A DNA stretch of 64,000 bases, from positions 80,472-144,471 of the forward strand of contig NZ_PVNP01000003.1 in the NCBI RefSeq assembly GCF_002993365.1, written 5' to 3'. Below the pieces are notes generated by a model that made no database searches, was not told where the DNA came from, and saw only the letters and a program-made list of their open reading frames with translations. The position numbers and the translations under genes were made by a program. This DNA is from Marisediminitalea alba (GTDB taxonomy: Bacteria; Pseudomonadota; Gammaproteobacteria; Enterobacterales; Alteromonadaceae). Each line of letters begins with the position of its first letter. The first letter of the stretch is position 1. Below, one piece after another: positions 42,667 to 52,210 of the stretch.

Positions 42667-45360
42667 ATGAAAAATCGTATTTCCAGCCTGGCGTTGGCTG
42701 TCAGTACCGTTTGTTGCTCATTTGCTTCGGTCGCAGCAGATAATGCGGGGCTGATTGGTCAGTTAACCAATAAAGATCAAAGCCGGGTTTTTGCCGGCGC
42801 AAAAATTGAAATTACTGAATTAGGTAAAAAAACCTTTTCTGGCCGCGATGGGACTTTTCGTTTCACTAATCTGCCTGCCGGTAACTACACGCTGGTTGTT
42901 ACTTACCTTGGTGCCGATCCGGTTAGTCGCGGGATCACCCTTACCGAGGGTGAAAATATTACGCCGCTTATTACCCTTGAAGCGGCAAACGAAGCGCTGG
43001 AAGAAGTGATGGTCCGTGGTCAGCGTGGCGGTCAGGCCAGCGCCATCAATCAGCAGCGTATGGCTGACAATATTAAATCTATCGTTTCAGCCGATGCCAT
43101 TGGTCAGTTCCCGGACCAAAACGCTGCCGAATCATTGCAACGCCTGCCGGGTTTGTCTATCGAACGCGATCAGGGTGAAGGCCGCTTTGTAGGGATCCGT
43201 GGTATCGATCCTAACCTCAATAACGTTACCATCAACGGCCTTAACGTCCCGTCTCCGGAGGGCGGTGTTCGCTCAGTTGCTCTGGATGTGATCCCCTCTG
43301 AACTAATCCAGACGCTGGAAGTTTCCAAGTCTGTTACTGCAGATATGGACGGCGACGCGATTGGTGGTTCGGTAGAAGTTAAATCGGTAAGCGCTTTCGA
43401 CCGCAAAGGCCAGACCGCCAGTTTATCGGGTCAGCTAAGCCAAAACGAGTTACGCGATGAAATGAGCCCCAAACTTTCCGGTACCTACACCAATTTATGG
43501 AACGATACTTTTGGTGTGGCGGCTGCCTTATCTTATTTCAAACGAGACTTTGGTTCAGACAATATTGAGTCCAACGCGGATGACGAAATTGAACAACGTC
43601 ATTACACCATTAGCCGTGAACGCTTAGGGGCTGCGGTTAACCTTGACTACCGCCCTGACTTTAACAACGCTTACTTCCTGCGCACCCTGTACAGCGAATT
43701 CTCTGATGAAGAGTATCGTCAGCGTAATACCTTTGTGTTTGACGGTGAAGACTCTGAAGTGGAGCGTGAGTCTAAAGATCGTTATGAACAACAGTCTATC
43801 CTGACCATCGCTGCCGGCGGTGAGCACGTGCGTGGCGAGTGGACTTTCGACTATCAGTTGGGTTACGCCAAGTCTGATGAAGATGAGCCGGATGCACTTT
43901 ACTATACCTTTATCACCGAAGATGACAGCATCGAGGGTGATATGCAGCGCGTGATCCCCAGCATTAGCTACGCCGATTCGGTGAATGACTTCAATAACTA
44001 CGAGATCGACGAAATCAGCTTTGAGGATAACTACGCGAAGGATACAGAAAACAGTATTAAAGCCAACCTGAGCAAAACCTTTGCCGAAGACCCTTATCTC
44101 AGCGAAATTAAAGCCGGTGTAAAATACCGTACCCGCACTAAAACTGTCGACAGTAACATCTACATTTACGACGGCGACTTCGATGATATGGATCCGACGC
44201 AATTTGCTGCCAGTGACGTAGACTGGGGGCTGGGTGATTTTGGCCCGGGCCTGAACCGCGGTGAGATGCGCAGCTACTTCAATCAGAACCGTGGTTCGCT
44301 GGAGCTGTCAGAGCTGGACTCTGAACTGGAGTCAAATGGTGCATCCTACGAAACCAACGAAGATATCTTCGCAGCCTATTTCATGGGTACCTTTGATATC
44401 AACGATGTACATATTGTGGCCGGTGTTCGTTATGAAAAAACCGACTTTGATACCGCCGGTATGCGTGTTGAGTTGATTGAAGATGAACAACTTGACGTGG
44501 AAGAAGTGGTTAACACGCCATGGCAGTCAGCGCGTAGCTATGATCACTTCCTGCCCAGCATTAACGTTAAATACAGCATCTCTGAACAACTGATCGTTCG
44601 TGGTGCTTACACGCAAACCATTTCCCGCCCGGGCTTTGAAGAATCAGCCGCTTTCCAGATTATTGAAAGCAAAACCGAAGAAGACGATGGCGCCTTTGTT
44701 ACCGAACGTGAAGCCGAAGTGGGTAACCCTCAATTACTGCCTTACGAGTCAGACAACTTCGATCTGTCGATTGAATATTACCCTGGCCAGATTGGCGTGC
44801 TGTCTGCCGGTTTATTCTATAAGCAAATTGACAACTTCGTTATCTTTGCCGATGTAGCAGGTATGCAAGGCTGGGAAGGCTACGACGAAGTCATTCAGCC
44901 GCGTAATGGCGAAACCGCCGATCTCACTGGTTTGGAACTGTCATGGGTGAAAGCCTTTGATAACGGTTTATTACTCTCTGCTAACGGTACTTTTTCATCC
45001 TCTGATGCCACCACGCTGCTGGACGGAGAAGCGTACAAAACCAGCCTGCCTAATCAGTCTGATACCGTTGGTAACCTGACCGTAGGATACGAAGACAACG
45101 ACTGGAGTCTGCGTTTGGCAATGACCTACAAGAGCAAAAACCTGGAAGAAATCGACGGTGACATGCTGCGCATGGAAGATGCCCATCAGCAGTTCGATTT
45201 TATGGGTAAATACTATATCAACCAGGATCTGACGGTGTACTTTAACGCCATCAATATTAATGATGAGCCTTACTATCACTACTTCGACCGTCGCAGTCAG
45301 AATGCCCAGTACGAAGAGTACGGCCGTACCTTCGAAATTGGTTTTAACTGGCAGCTATAA
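42667..45360 (+). CDS. TonB-dependent outer-membrane receptor
   Basis: An 897-aa receptor. ATG 42667 has AAGAGAA upstream and begins a signal peptide (about 1-25, ending SVAAD). A carboxypeptidase-regulatory-like domain (about 28-105) precedes a TonB box-like EEVMVRG, the plug (about 125-245, DAIGQFPDQNAAESLQRLPG, VGIRGIDPNLNNVTING) and the 22-strand barrel, which ends in GRTFEIGFNWQL. It resembles the IroN/OmpC-like family often tied to sugar or phosphate uptake. Being first in an operon with a phosphatase and a phytase behind a Pho box, it probably imports inositol phosphates or their products. Confidence 0.92.
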   Translation: MKNRISSLALAVSTVCCSFASVAADNAGLIGQLTNKDQSRVFAGAKIEITELGKKTFSGRDGTFRFTNLPAGNYTLVVTYLGADPVSRGITLTEGENITPLITLEAANEALEEVMVRGQRGGQASAINQQRMADNIKSIVSADAIGQFPDQNAAESLQRLPGLSIERDQGEGRFVGIRGIDPNLNNVTINGLNVPSPEGGVRSVALDVIPSELIQTLEVSKSVTADMDGDAIGGSVEVKSVSAFDRKGQTASLSGQLSQNELRDEMSPKLSGTYTNLWNDTFGVAAALSYFKRDFGSDNIESNADDEIEQRHYTISRERLGAAVNLDYRPDFNNAYFLRTLYSEFSDEEYRQRNTFVFDGEDSEVERESKDRYEQQSILTIAAGGEHVRGEWTFDYQLGYAKSDEDEPDALYYTFITEDDSIEGDMQRVIPSISYADSVNDFNNYEIDEISFEDNYAKDTENSIKANLSKTFAEDPYLSEIKAGVKYRTRTKTVDSNIYIYDGDFDDMDPTQFAASDVDWGLGDFGPGLNRGEMRSYFNQNRGSLELSELDSELESNGASYETNEDIFAAYFMGTFDINDVHIVAGVRYEKTDFDTAGMRVELIEDEQLDVEEVVNTPWQSARSYDHFLPSINVKYSISEQLIVRGAYTQTISRPGFEESAAFQIIESKTEEDDGAFVTEREAEVGNPQLLPYESDNFDLSIEYYPGQIGVLSAGLFYKQIDNFVIFADVAGMQGWEGYDEVIQPRNGETADLTGLELSWVKAFDNGLLLSANGTFSSSDATTLLDGEAYKTSLPNQSDTVGNLTVGYEDNDWSLRLAMTYKSKNLEEIDGDMLRMEDAHQQFDFMGKYYINQDLTVYFNAININDEPYYHYFDRRSQNAQYEEYGRTFEIGFNWQL

Positions 45361-45412
45361 GCTCTATCGGTAATTAGGCGGGCTGTTGTCCGCCTGAATC
45401 TTAAGGTTTTCA

Positions 45413-46414
45413 ATGAAACTCATACAATTACTCACGCTCACCACTTTGCTTTGCGCACCACTGATCCAGGCTCAGTCAGCTCAGCAGGACGTTTTTGGTG
45501 AGCACTATTACCAGACCAATCAGATCCCGTCTTCATTCACCAAAACCGATGATGACTATACGTTTCTGGTGGTCGGCGACTGGGGCCGCAATGGTCACTT
45601 TGCTCAGCGCAACGTTGCCAAATGGATGGACATTGCGTCTTATCAGTTTGATGCCGACATGATTATCTCTACCGGCGATAATTTCTACGACAACGGTATT
45701 GCATCGGTCAATGATCCCTACTGGCAAACCTCCTATGAGAATATTTATCATGGCCCGCACCTGTTCATCGACTGGTACGTGGTGTTAGGCAATCACGACT
45801 ACCGCGGCAACTGGCAGGCGCAAATCGATTACTCTGCTGTCAGTCGCCGCTGGAACATGCCGGCGCAGTACTTTGATAAGCTCATTCCGCTGGAGGAAGG
45901 CGGTTTGGTGCATCTGGTTTTTTTAGATACCAGCCCGCTGAATCCGGATTACCAGCACGACGCTAAATATCAGGAAACCCTGCGTCAGGATAGCCAGGCT
46001 CAGCTGACGTGGTTTGAGCAAACACTGAAGCGCCATAAAAACGCCGACTGGACCATTGTGATTGGTCATCACCCACTTTATTCCAGTGGCAAACGGTATG
46101 GTAAAACCCGCGCTGTGCGCGGCGTAATAGAACCACTCCTGGCACAGTATGAGGTAGATGCCTATATCGCTGGTCACGAACATGACCTGCAACATAACAA
46201 ACCTGCCGGCAGCAGTGTGGAACACTTTGTTTCCGGCGGCGGATCTGAGATCCGCCCGGTAGCACAACGCAAGTTTACCGCGTTTGCTAAATCATCCGCC
46301 GGTTTTGCTGTGGTGCGGGTTAATCAACAACAGTTCACCCTTGAATTCATTGATGATAAGGGCGAAGTCATCTACCAGTATACACGGGATAAAAGCAGGG
46401 AGTCGGGCCAATGA
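45413..46414 (+). CDS. Secreted metallophosphoesterase (purple-acid-phosphatase type)
   Basis: A 333-aa protein with a signal peptide (about 1-22, ending LIQAQSA) and the complete two-metal phosphatase core: FLVVGDWGRNG, GDNFYDNGI, LGNHDYRG, VIGHHPLYSSG and AGHEHDLQ. The order and the GDWGRNG motif resemble the tartrate-resistant (ACP5-like) type. It cleaves phosphomonoesters outside the cytoplasm and would complete dephosphorylation of products released by the phytase, whose start overlaps its stop by 4 bases. Confidence 0.92.
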   Translation: MKLIQLLTLTTLLCAPLIQAQSAQQDVFGEHYYQTNQIPSSFTKTDDDYTFLVVGDWGRNGHFAQRNVAKWMDIASYQFDADMIISTGDNFYDNGIASVNDPYWQTSYENIYHGPHLFIDWYVVLGNHDYRGNWQAQIDYSAVSRRWNMPAQYFDKLIPLEEGGLVHLVFLDTSPLNPDYQHDAKYQETLRQDSQAQLTWFEQTLKRHKNADWTIVIGHHPLYSSGKRYGKTRAVRGVIEPLLAQYEVDAYIAGHEHDLQHNKPAGSSVEHFVSGGGSEIRPVAQRKFTAFAKSSAGFAVVRVNQQQFTLEFIDDKGEVIYQYTRDKSRESGQ

Positions 46415-48300
46415 AACCGCTTAAATTTACGCTGGGGCTGCTCGCCAGCCTCGCCCTGGGGGCCTGTAGCGCCAGTGATCCAGCCGGTACTCAGCCAACT
46501 GAACCCGCCTCAACACTCACGCTGCGCGCACTCCCGGTGGCTGGCGAGAGCCTCAAACCTGTGGTCATCAACACACTCAAAGGTTACCTGATCACCAGTG
46601 AAGCAGAGGGGCTTATCTGGGCGTCGCCTGAAGGTCAGCAGATCAGTGGGTTTACCGATCACATCGCTCAGGCAGACTGGCGTCTGCTGCCCGGCTCAGA
46701 CAACACAATTGCCATTGCCGCCATCGATCAGAATACTTCAGCCCTGCACCTGGTGACGCTCGATACTGCAACCGGGGAGTTTCTCTTACAGACTTCGCTG
46801 CCCTCTGCAATTGCCGACCGTGAAACCCTTTGCCTGAGTCGTCAGGACGATACGCTGCACCTGTTCAGCTCCGATGCCCGTGGATTGATGTCTCACTACC
46901 TGCTGAACACCGGGGAAAACTGGCAGCTTACGCCAATCAGACAAATGATGGTGGGGCCTGATCTGTCGTCGTGTGCGGTTGCTGATGAGAACAACTCGCT
47001 GCTAATTGCCGAAGAAGGCACCGGTATCTGGCACTATAGTGGCAACGCTGAAGGCGAAAATGCCCGCAACCTGGATTACTTCTCTACCGGCCCTGAACTG
47101 GAATCGGTAGCCGCCCTGGCCGATGGCCGCTATTTTGTGGTGGCTACCGACCAACCGTTCATTTATGAGCGCGGTCAGCGCAACCGCCAATGGCCTTTGG
47201 CTACAGCGCGTGAACTTAAGTCTGTCAGTGCCGCCGTGGCCGGCGACACCCTTTATCTTGGCGCTTTTGATGAAGCCAGCGGCGAATTACTCGCCGCTAC
47301 CCTTAACGATACCGCGCCTGCCAGCAAGGCTACCAGGAAGGTATATACCCTGAGCGCCGACGTGCAAACCGCACCGGTCAACCGTTATGGCGATGCCGCT
47401 GATGATCCGGCTATCTGGGTAAACCGGCTCAATCCTGCCGCCAGCCTGGTGTTGGGTACCGATAAAAAATACGGACTCAATGTGTATTCATTAAAGGGTG
47501 AGCAGTTGCAATCATTGCCTGTCGGCCGGGTCAATAATGTGGACGTGCGTTATCAGATTGACACACCAGCCGGTAAGCAGGATATTGCCGTAGCCAGTAA
47601 CCGTTCATCACAGACGTTATCGGTATATTACATCTCCGCTACCGGTAAGGTGACCCACGCCGGCGAACTCCCCACTACATTGTCTGATGTTTACGGCTTA
47701 TGTAGTGGGGTTATCGATGGTCAGTTGCATACGTTTATTAACGACACCGACGGCCGCTATCAGCAATATGCCTTCACCTTTACCGGGGACGGCCCCTCGG
47801 CAGAACTCGTCGGTGAGTTTAACCTGCCCAGTCAACCCGAGGGATGCGTGGTGGATGATGCCAGAGAAATACTCTACATGGGTGAGGAAGCCGCAGGCAT
47901 CTGGCAAAAGGCACTGTCACAGCCACTCAGCGCGCCGAATCTGATTGCCTCTGTAGGTGAGGAAGTTGAAGCCGATATTGAAGGCATGGGCATTTACACG
48001 CTGGAAGATAAACGCTACCTGGTAGTCTCCAGTCAGGGCAATAGCCGATTTGCGGTGTATGCGCTTGATGATGGTAATCGTTTGCTGGGAACGTTCCGGA
48101 TCGGCATCAACGGTGCCAGACAGATTGATGGCGTTTCAGAAACCGACGGCCTTGAAGTCACCTCAACAGCACTTGGGCCGCAGTTTCCTGACGGACTCAT
48201 GGTGGTTCAGGATGGCCGCAATGTGATGCCAACCGCCCCGCAAAACTTTAAACTGATTAGCGGCACTAAGCTGGCTGAGTTTATTCGCCAGAATCGCTAA
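46411..48300 (+). CDS. Beta-propeller phytase lipoprotein
   Basis: A 629-aa protein with a lipobox (LASLALGACSA). Residues 300-628 are a beta-propeller phytase with its typical segments: DAADDPAIWVNRLNP, GTDKKYGLNVYSLKG, RVNNVDVRY, INDTDGRYQQYAF, QPEGCVVDDARE, EEAAGIW, DIEGMGIYT and SETDGLEVT. These acidic residues bind calcium and phytate. Residues 40-290 look like a weaker, degenerate propeller, as in dual-domain marine phytases. The enzyme releases phosphate from myo-inositol hexakisphosphate at the cell surface. Confidence 0.92.
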   Translation: MKPLKFTLGLLASLALGACSASDPAGTQPTEPASTLTLRALPVAGESLKPVVINTLKGYLITSEAEGLIWASPEGQQISGFTDHIAQADWRLLPGSDNTIAIAAIDQNTSALHLVTLDTATGEFLLQTSLPSAIADRETLCLSRQDDTLHLFSSDARGLMSHYLLNTGENWQLTPIRQMMVGPDLSSCAVADENNSLLIAEEGTGIWHYSGNAEGENARNLDYFSTGPELESVAALADGRYFVVATDQPFIYERGQRNRQWPLATARELKSVSAAVAGDTLYLGAFDEASGELLAATLNDTAPASKATRKVYTLSADVQTAPVNRYGDAADDPAIWVNRLNPAASLVLGTDKKYGLNVYSLKGEQLQSLPVGRVNNVDVRYQIDTPAGKQDIAVASNRSSQTLSVYYISATGKVTHAGELPTTLSDVYGLCSGVIDGQLHTFINDTDGRYQQYAFTFTGDGPSAELVGEFNLPSQPEGCVVDDAREILYMGEEAAGIWQKALSQPLSAPNLIASVGEEVEADIEGMGIYTLEDKRYLVVSSQGNSRFAVYALDDGNRLLGTFRIGINGARQIDGVSETDGLEVTSTALGPQFPDGLMVVQDGRNVMPTAPQNFKLISGTKLAEFIRQNR

Positions 48301-48311
48301 CCATCCTTGAT

Positions 48312-48333
48312 CCGGCTCCGCCTGGTGAGCCGG
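48312..48333 (+). terminator. Hairpin after the phytase gene
   Basis: CCGGCTC / GAGCCGG form a 7-bp stem with an 8-base loop just past the stop. There is no T run, so it is weak. The remaining gap up to 48570 shows no gene. Confidence 0.4.
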
Positions 48334-48570
48334 TTCGCACGCTTACATCTGCGTTCATCGCTCCCCGTCGTTACTTATCACCCTGAATACTTAGGTATAA
48401 GATTAAATAAACATAACACCAAATCACCTCATAAAATAACCAATAGTCACATTTGTCACCATTTTCATATTCGCTAGCGGCACGCTAAGCAAGGTAGAAA
48501 TGACCGCATCAGACTTGCAGGATTGTAAAAATGGCAAATACTTATATGAAACCGGAAGTCGGAGTCCTTT

Positions 48571-48936
48571 ATGAGTTTAACAGTGTTGGTGGCAGATGAT
48601 TCAAAGCTATCCAGACGCAGCGCTATCAGAGCATTGCCACCGGAGCTTGACACAACAGTCATGGAAGCCGCCAATGGGAAAGAGGCCATCGAAACGCTGT
48701 CAGGTAACGCCGTTCAACTCGTTTTGCTTGACTTAACCATGCCCGAAATTGATGGTGTGGGCGTGCTTGAATACCTTTCTGAGCAACCTTCATCACCGGA
48801 TGTCATTGTTATAAGTGCCGATTTTCAGCCGGAGAAACAGCGTATAGTGATGTCGCTGGGTGCTAAACGGTTTTTACGCAAACCACTGGATAAAGAAGAA
48901 TTAGCAATGACCTTATTTGAGTTGGGTTACCTATGA
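48571..48936 (+). CDS. Single-domain response regulator
   Basis: A 121-aa receiver domain without an output domain. The acidic pair (LVADDSKLSRR), acceptor aspartate (LVLLDLTMPEIDG) and lysine (FLRKPLDKE) are present. CGGAG lies six bases upstream of the start. Its stop overlaps the next start (ATGA). It is paired with a CheC-type phosphatase and a histidine kinase, so it likely works like CheY, signalling by protein contact. Confidence 0.92.
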   Translation: MSLTVLVADDSKLSRRSAIRALPPELDTTVMEAANGKEAIETLSGNAVQLVLLDLTMPEIDGVGVLEYLSEQPSSPDVIVISADFQPEKQRIVMSLGAKRFLRKPLDKEELAMTLFELGYL

Positions 48937-49517
48937 ACGATGCAATTGCCCTGTCTGAAGACCAGCGGGATGCCTTACAAGAACTGATGAACATTTCTAT
49001 GGGTCAGGCTGCCAACAGTCTGGCCCATTTAATCGAAACCAAAATCGGCATCTCGATCCCTAAAATCACTGCAGTTACCCCGGCCGGGCTGTATGAGTTA
49101 GTCAGCCATAATCAACAGGCCTATTACACCCGCCAGTCTTTTATGGGCGACATTCACGGCGAGGTGATGTCGATTCTCACCCAGCAGGGACTTACTGAAG
49201 TCGCAGAACTACTCGAATATGAACAACCACTATCAGAAAACGATATCAACGAAACGATTCTGGAGTTGTCTAATATTCTTGCCGGTGCTTGTCTGGCCGG
49301 GTTGTCTGAACAGCTCGAGCTGGCCACCAACCTGCAGATGCCAACATTATTTGCGCCGCAAAAAAGTGACTTTTCGCAATATGACTGGCAACACAGCCTG
49401 GTAATGGAAGTAAAATTCGATATTCATATTTCATCGTTCACCATGCGCGTGGTGTTTTGCCTGGACGATGCTTCATTGACACGGCTAAAATCGACGATCG
49501 ACGAGTTACTGGGCTAG
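48933..49517 (+). CDS. CheC-type phosphatase-like protein
   Basis: A 194-aa protein with the two CheC active-site helices: LQELMNISMGQAANSL and ILELSNILAGACLAGL, each with the E-x2-N pair used to strip phosphate from CheY-P. Lying between a single-domain regulator and a kinase, it should dephosphorylate that regulator. No flagellar or other chemotaxis gene is nearby, so it probably serves a non-chemotaxis relay. Confidence 0.88.
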   Translation: MNDAIALSEDQRDALQELMNISMGQAANSLAHLIETKIGISIPKITAVTPAGLYELVSHNQQAYYTRQSFMGDIHGEVMSILTQQGLTEVAELLEYEQPLSENDINETILELSNILAGACLAGLSEQLELATNLQMPTLFAPQKSDFSQYDWQHSLVMEVKFDIHISSFTMRVVFCLDDASLTRLKSTIDELLG

Positions 49518-49523
49518 CCCTTT

Positions 49524-50831
49524 ATGAATAAACCGTTGCTGGATAAACTGCCAGTTGGAATTTGTCTGGTAAATGAAGCCTATGAAATTGTCTATCTGAA
49601 TGCGTTTTTTCTCGACCGTATGCCGGTTGAGCTGCGGGGTGACGCCTTAGGCAAACCATTAGCCGATGTCTTTCCCGAGCAAATCAAGTTTCTGAAACGG
49701 CGCATAAAATCGGTTTTTGTTCTTAAACATCCCAGTTTCAGCTATTGGGAACAACGCCCGCACATCTTTCCTTTTAAAAGCAGCCGCCCCATCACTGGCG
49801 AAGAAACCCAGATGGTACAGAATATGGAAGTTGTACCTCACAAGGATACCGAAACCGGCGAACAGTATGCCTGCATTCTGATCCAGGATGTCACCGCTCA
49901 GGCCAGTTATTTTAAAACTCAGGCCCAGCTCGCCGAGGAATTAAAAGCAGAACACGAAGCCCAGCGCAAACTGATCCGCAAACTCGACAGAGCCCAGTCA
50001 CAGCTCATTCAGGCAGAAAAAATGGCCTCAACAGGTCAGCTTGCCGCTGGCATTGCGCACGAAATTAATAACCCCATGGGCTTTGTTACGGCCAACTTAA
50101 ATACGCTGGAACAGTACGCACAGAATTTGCTGGAAACCTGTCAGGCCACCAAAAAACTGGTTACCAGTCATGCACCTGAGCATATTGAGGCACTGGAGGA
50201 TCTCTTTGACGCCACCCATGTCGAGCTTATCGAAGAAGATATGGGCCCACTGATTCAGGAGTCTAAGGATGGTCTTAAGCGGGTCAGCGAAATTGTCTCT
50301 ACGTTACGCTCTTTTGCCGAAGAGCCGCAGCACACCTGGGGTTACCTGAACTTACACGACACGGCAAATCAACTGGTACAACTTATCAGCACCCAGTTTA
50401 AACGACCGCGCTTCAAAGTCACCTGTGAGCCTGACCAGCTAAAATGGTATTGTGAGTCTGCCAGCTTAAAACAGGCCCTCACTAATCTGATGATGAACGC
50501 CGCTCAGTCGATTGACGACAATGGCCTGGTAATGCTCGACATCAAACAAACCAGCAGCGGCGGTGTTGCGATAAAAATAGTTGATACCGGCTGCGGTATC
50601 AGTGAAGCCAATCTGAAACGTGTTTTTGAACCGTTTTTTACTACCCGGCCAGAAGGCAAAGGTCAGGGGCTCGGCCTCTCTGTGGCCTATTCCGCTATTG
50701 AAAAACATAAAGGCAAACTGGCGATTAACAGCCGCGAGGGTAAAGGCACCGTGATTGAGGTACGCTTACCCGTATTAAAAGAGCAAGAAGAGGAAAAATC
50801 TGCATCCAATCCAAGCACTGAATCGTTATAA
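49524..50831 (+). CDS. Soluble PAS-like histidine kinase
   Basis: This 435-aa kinase has no membrane helix. Residues 1-130 form a PAS-like sensor (GICLVNEAYEIVYLNAFFLD, later ILIQDVTAQ), followed by a coiled coil (about 135-170) and the kinase core. The phosphoacceptor is in AAGIAHEINNPMGF, the N box in LMMNAAQSIDD, then DTGCGIS and FFTTRPEGKGQGLGL. The core is closely similar to the kinase at 5325-6995, suggesting paralogy. An ECF-type promoter for the next gene lies inside its 3' end. Confidence 0.93.
   Translation: MNKPLLDKLPVGICLVNEAYEIVYLNAFFLDRMPVELRGDALGKPLADVFPEQIKFLKRRIKSVFVLKHPSFSYWEQRPHIFPFKSSRPITGEETQMVQNMEVVPHKDTETGEQYACILIQDVTAQASYFKTQAQLAEELKAEHEAQRKLIRKLDRAQSQLIQAEKMASTGQLAAGIAHEINNPMGFVTANLNTLEQYAQNLLETCQATKKLVTSHAPEHIEALEDLFDATHVELIEEDMGPLIQESKDGLKRVSEIVSTLRSFAEEPQHTWGYLNLHDTANQLVQLISTQFKRPRFKVTCEPDQLKWYCESASLKQALTNLMMNAAQSIDDNGLVMLDIKQTSSGGVAIKIVDTGCGISEANLKRVFEPFFTTRPEGKGQGLGLSVAYSAIEKHKGKLAINSREGKGTVIEVRLPVLKEQEEEKSASNPSTESL
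50801..50830 (+). promoter_or_regulatory. ECF promoter of the sigma factor gene (autoregulation)
   Basis: TGCATCC (50801-50807), 16 bases, CGTTATA (50824-50830), about 33 bases before the sigma gene. The same TGCATCC-N16-CGTT occurs at 52211 before the DUF4331 gene. The resemblance to the CCATCC -35 of the SigK/RskA class fits the RskA-type anti-sigma here. Confidence 0.7.
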
Positions 50832-50863
50832 GCCAGACAGGCTCATCAAAAATTGAGGAAACA

Positions 50864-51397
50864 ATGGAACAGGAAACCTTATTACCCTTGTTGTGTGGCA
50901 CAGCGCAGGGAAAAAAACAGGACTTTGCCAGGCTCTATCAAATTACCAGCGGTCAGGTATATGCGGTAGTGTTGAAGATGCTTCAAAACACGGCTCTTGC
51001 AGAAGAAGCCACCCAGGATGCCTACATTAAAGTGTGGCATAACGCCGGCAGCTATCAGCGGGGAAAAGGCACGGTCTTAACCTGGATCATCAGTATTGCC
51101 CGCTACCGAGCACTGGATCTGATGCGCCACCACAAGGTAAGAAAAGAAACACCGCTGGATGACGATGATCACCATCCTGATGAAAACAGCAATATTGCTG
51201 CCAGTGAATTAGCCCACCCGAAGTTAAATGAATGCATGGATGAACTGGATAATCAGCAGCGCCAGGCCATTCATCTGGCCTACTTTAACGGCCTGTCTCA
51301 TCAGGAAGTGGTCGATCACTTATCCTCGCCATTAGGGACAATTAAAAGCTGGATCCGTCGGGGCCTGCAAAGTTTGCAGAGGTGTCTGTCTGTATGA
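50864..51397 (+). CDS. ECF-type RNA polymerase sigma factor
   Basis: A 177-aa sigma70-family factor with region 2 (about 20-90: AVVLKMLQNTALAEEATQDA, WIISIARYRALDLMRHHK) and region 4 (about 120-172: MDELDNQQRQAIHLAYFNGL, GTIKSWIRRGLQSL). GAGGAA precedes the start. The gene overlaps the RskA-type anti-sigma gene by 16 bases. A promoter of the class it should recognise lies upstream, so it probably activates itself and the exported proteins encoded downstream. Confidence 0.94.
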   Translation: MEQETLLPLLCGTAQGKKQDFARLYQITSGQVYAVVLKMLQNTALAEEATQDAYIKVWHNAGSYQRGKGTVLTWIISIARYRALDLMRHHKVRKETPLDDDDHHPDENSNIAASELAHPKLNECMDELDNQQRQAIHLAYFNGLSHQEVVDHLSSPLGTIKSWIRRGLQSLQRCLSV

Positions 51398-52101
51398 ATT
51401 ATAAGAACGAAACTTTACGCAATGCACTGGCCGCTGAATACGTTTTAGGTACCTTACGCGGCGGAGCACGCCGGCGTTATCAACAACTGATGATGGAAAG
51501 CCAGCTGATTACCGAGACCACCTGGATGTGGGAGCAGTATCTCAATGGATTGGGTCAGAACGTCCAGCCGGTTGAGCCACCAGCATCAGTCTGGCAGGCC
51601 ATTGAACGCCAGCTGGGACTTGCTGATGACTCAGCTGACAGCAACGTGGTGGCAATGCCGGCCGCTAAATCCTCAAGACCAGTGGTATGGCAGGCTATCG
51701 CCGGACTGGCAACGGCAGCAGCAATTATTCTGGCGGTAGTACTGATGCCAGCTACACCACCAGTCAAGGCACCGGTAACGGATATAGCCGTTGTCACCGA
51801 TGCCGAAGCAAAACCGCTGTGGCTGATTGAGATCAGCACCTCTACCCTGGCAGTCAGAACTACTGCCAATCTCACGGCCAGAACCGATAAAGACTTCGAG
51901 CTCTGGATGGTCCCCGCCGATGGCGGTGCACCAATTTCGCTGGGTCTGTTACCGGAAGGCGGCCAACTGGCTATCAGCCGCCCGGACTGGTTTGATTTAG
52001 CCGATATTGCCGCCCTGGCGGTTAGTCTTGAACCGAATGGTGGTTCACCATCCGGTGCGCCAACCGAGGTCCTCTATATCGCGCCAATCAGCGCAGTTTA
52101 A
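51382..52101 (+). CDS. RskA-type membrane anti-sigma factor
   Basis: A 239-aa bitopic protein. The cytoplasmic part (about 1-95) binds the sigma factor (NALAAEYVLGTLRGGARRRY). One membrane helix (about 98-120, WQAIAGLATAAAIILAVVLM) leads to a periplasmic anti-sigma-K domain (about 135-235, PLWLIEISTSTLAVRTTA, DKDFELWMVPADGG). It holds the sigma factor at the membrane until a periplasmic signal triggers release, typically by proteolysis. A terminator follows. Confidence 0.93.
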   Translation: MSVCMNYKNETLRNALAAEYVLGTLRGGARRRYQQLMMESQLITETTWMWEQYLNGLGQNVQPVEPPASVWQAIERQLGLADDSADSNVVAMPAAKSSRPVVWQAIAGLATAAAIILAVVLMPATPPVKAPVTDIAVVTDAEAKPLWLIEISTSTLAVRTTANLTARTDKDFELWMVPADGGAPISLGLLPEGGQLAISRPDWFDLADIAALAVSLEPNGGSPSGAPTEVLYIAPISAV

Positions 52102-52112
52102 CCTGCCTTTGT

Positions 52113-52137
52113 AATAGCCCCCCGCCCAGGGGCTATT
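52113..52137 (+). terminator. Terminator of the sigma/anti-sigma operon
   Basis: AATAGCCCC / GGGGCTATT form a 9-bp stem with a 7-base loop and a T run. Confidence 0.85.
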
Positions 52138-52210
52138 TTTATTTTTCTCTTGCCCCAAAACCGCCTCAATAAAATAAAAAACAACTTTTATTTATTTTTT
52201 TAAATTATTT

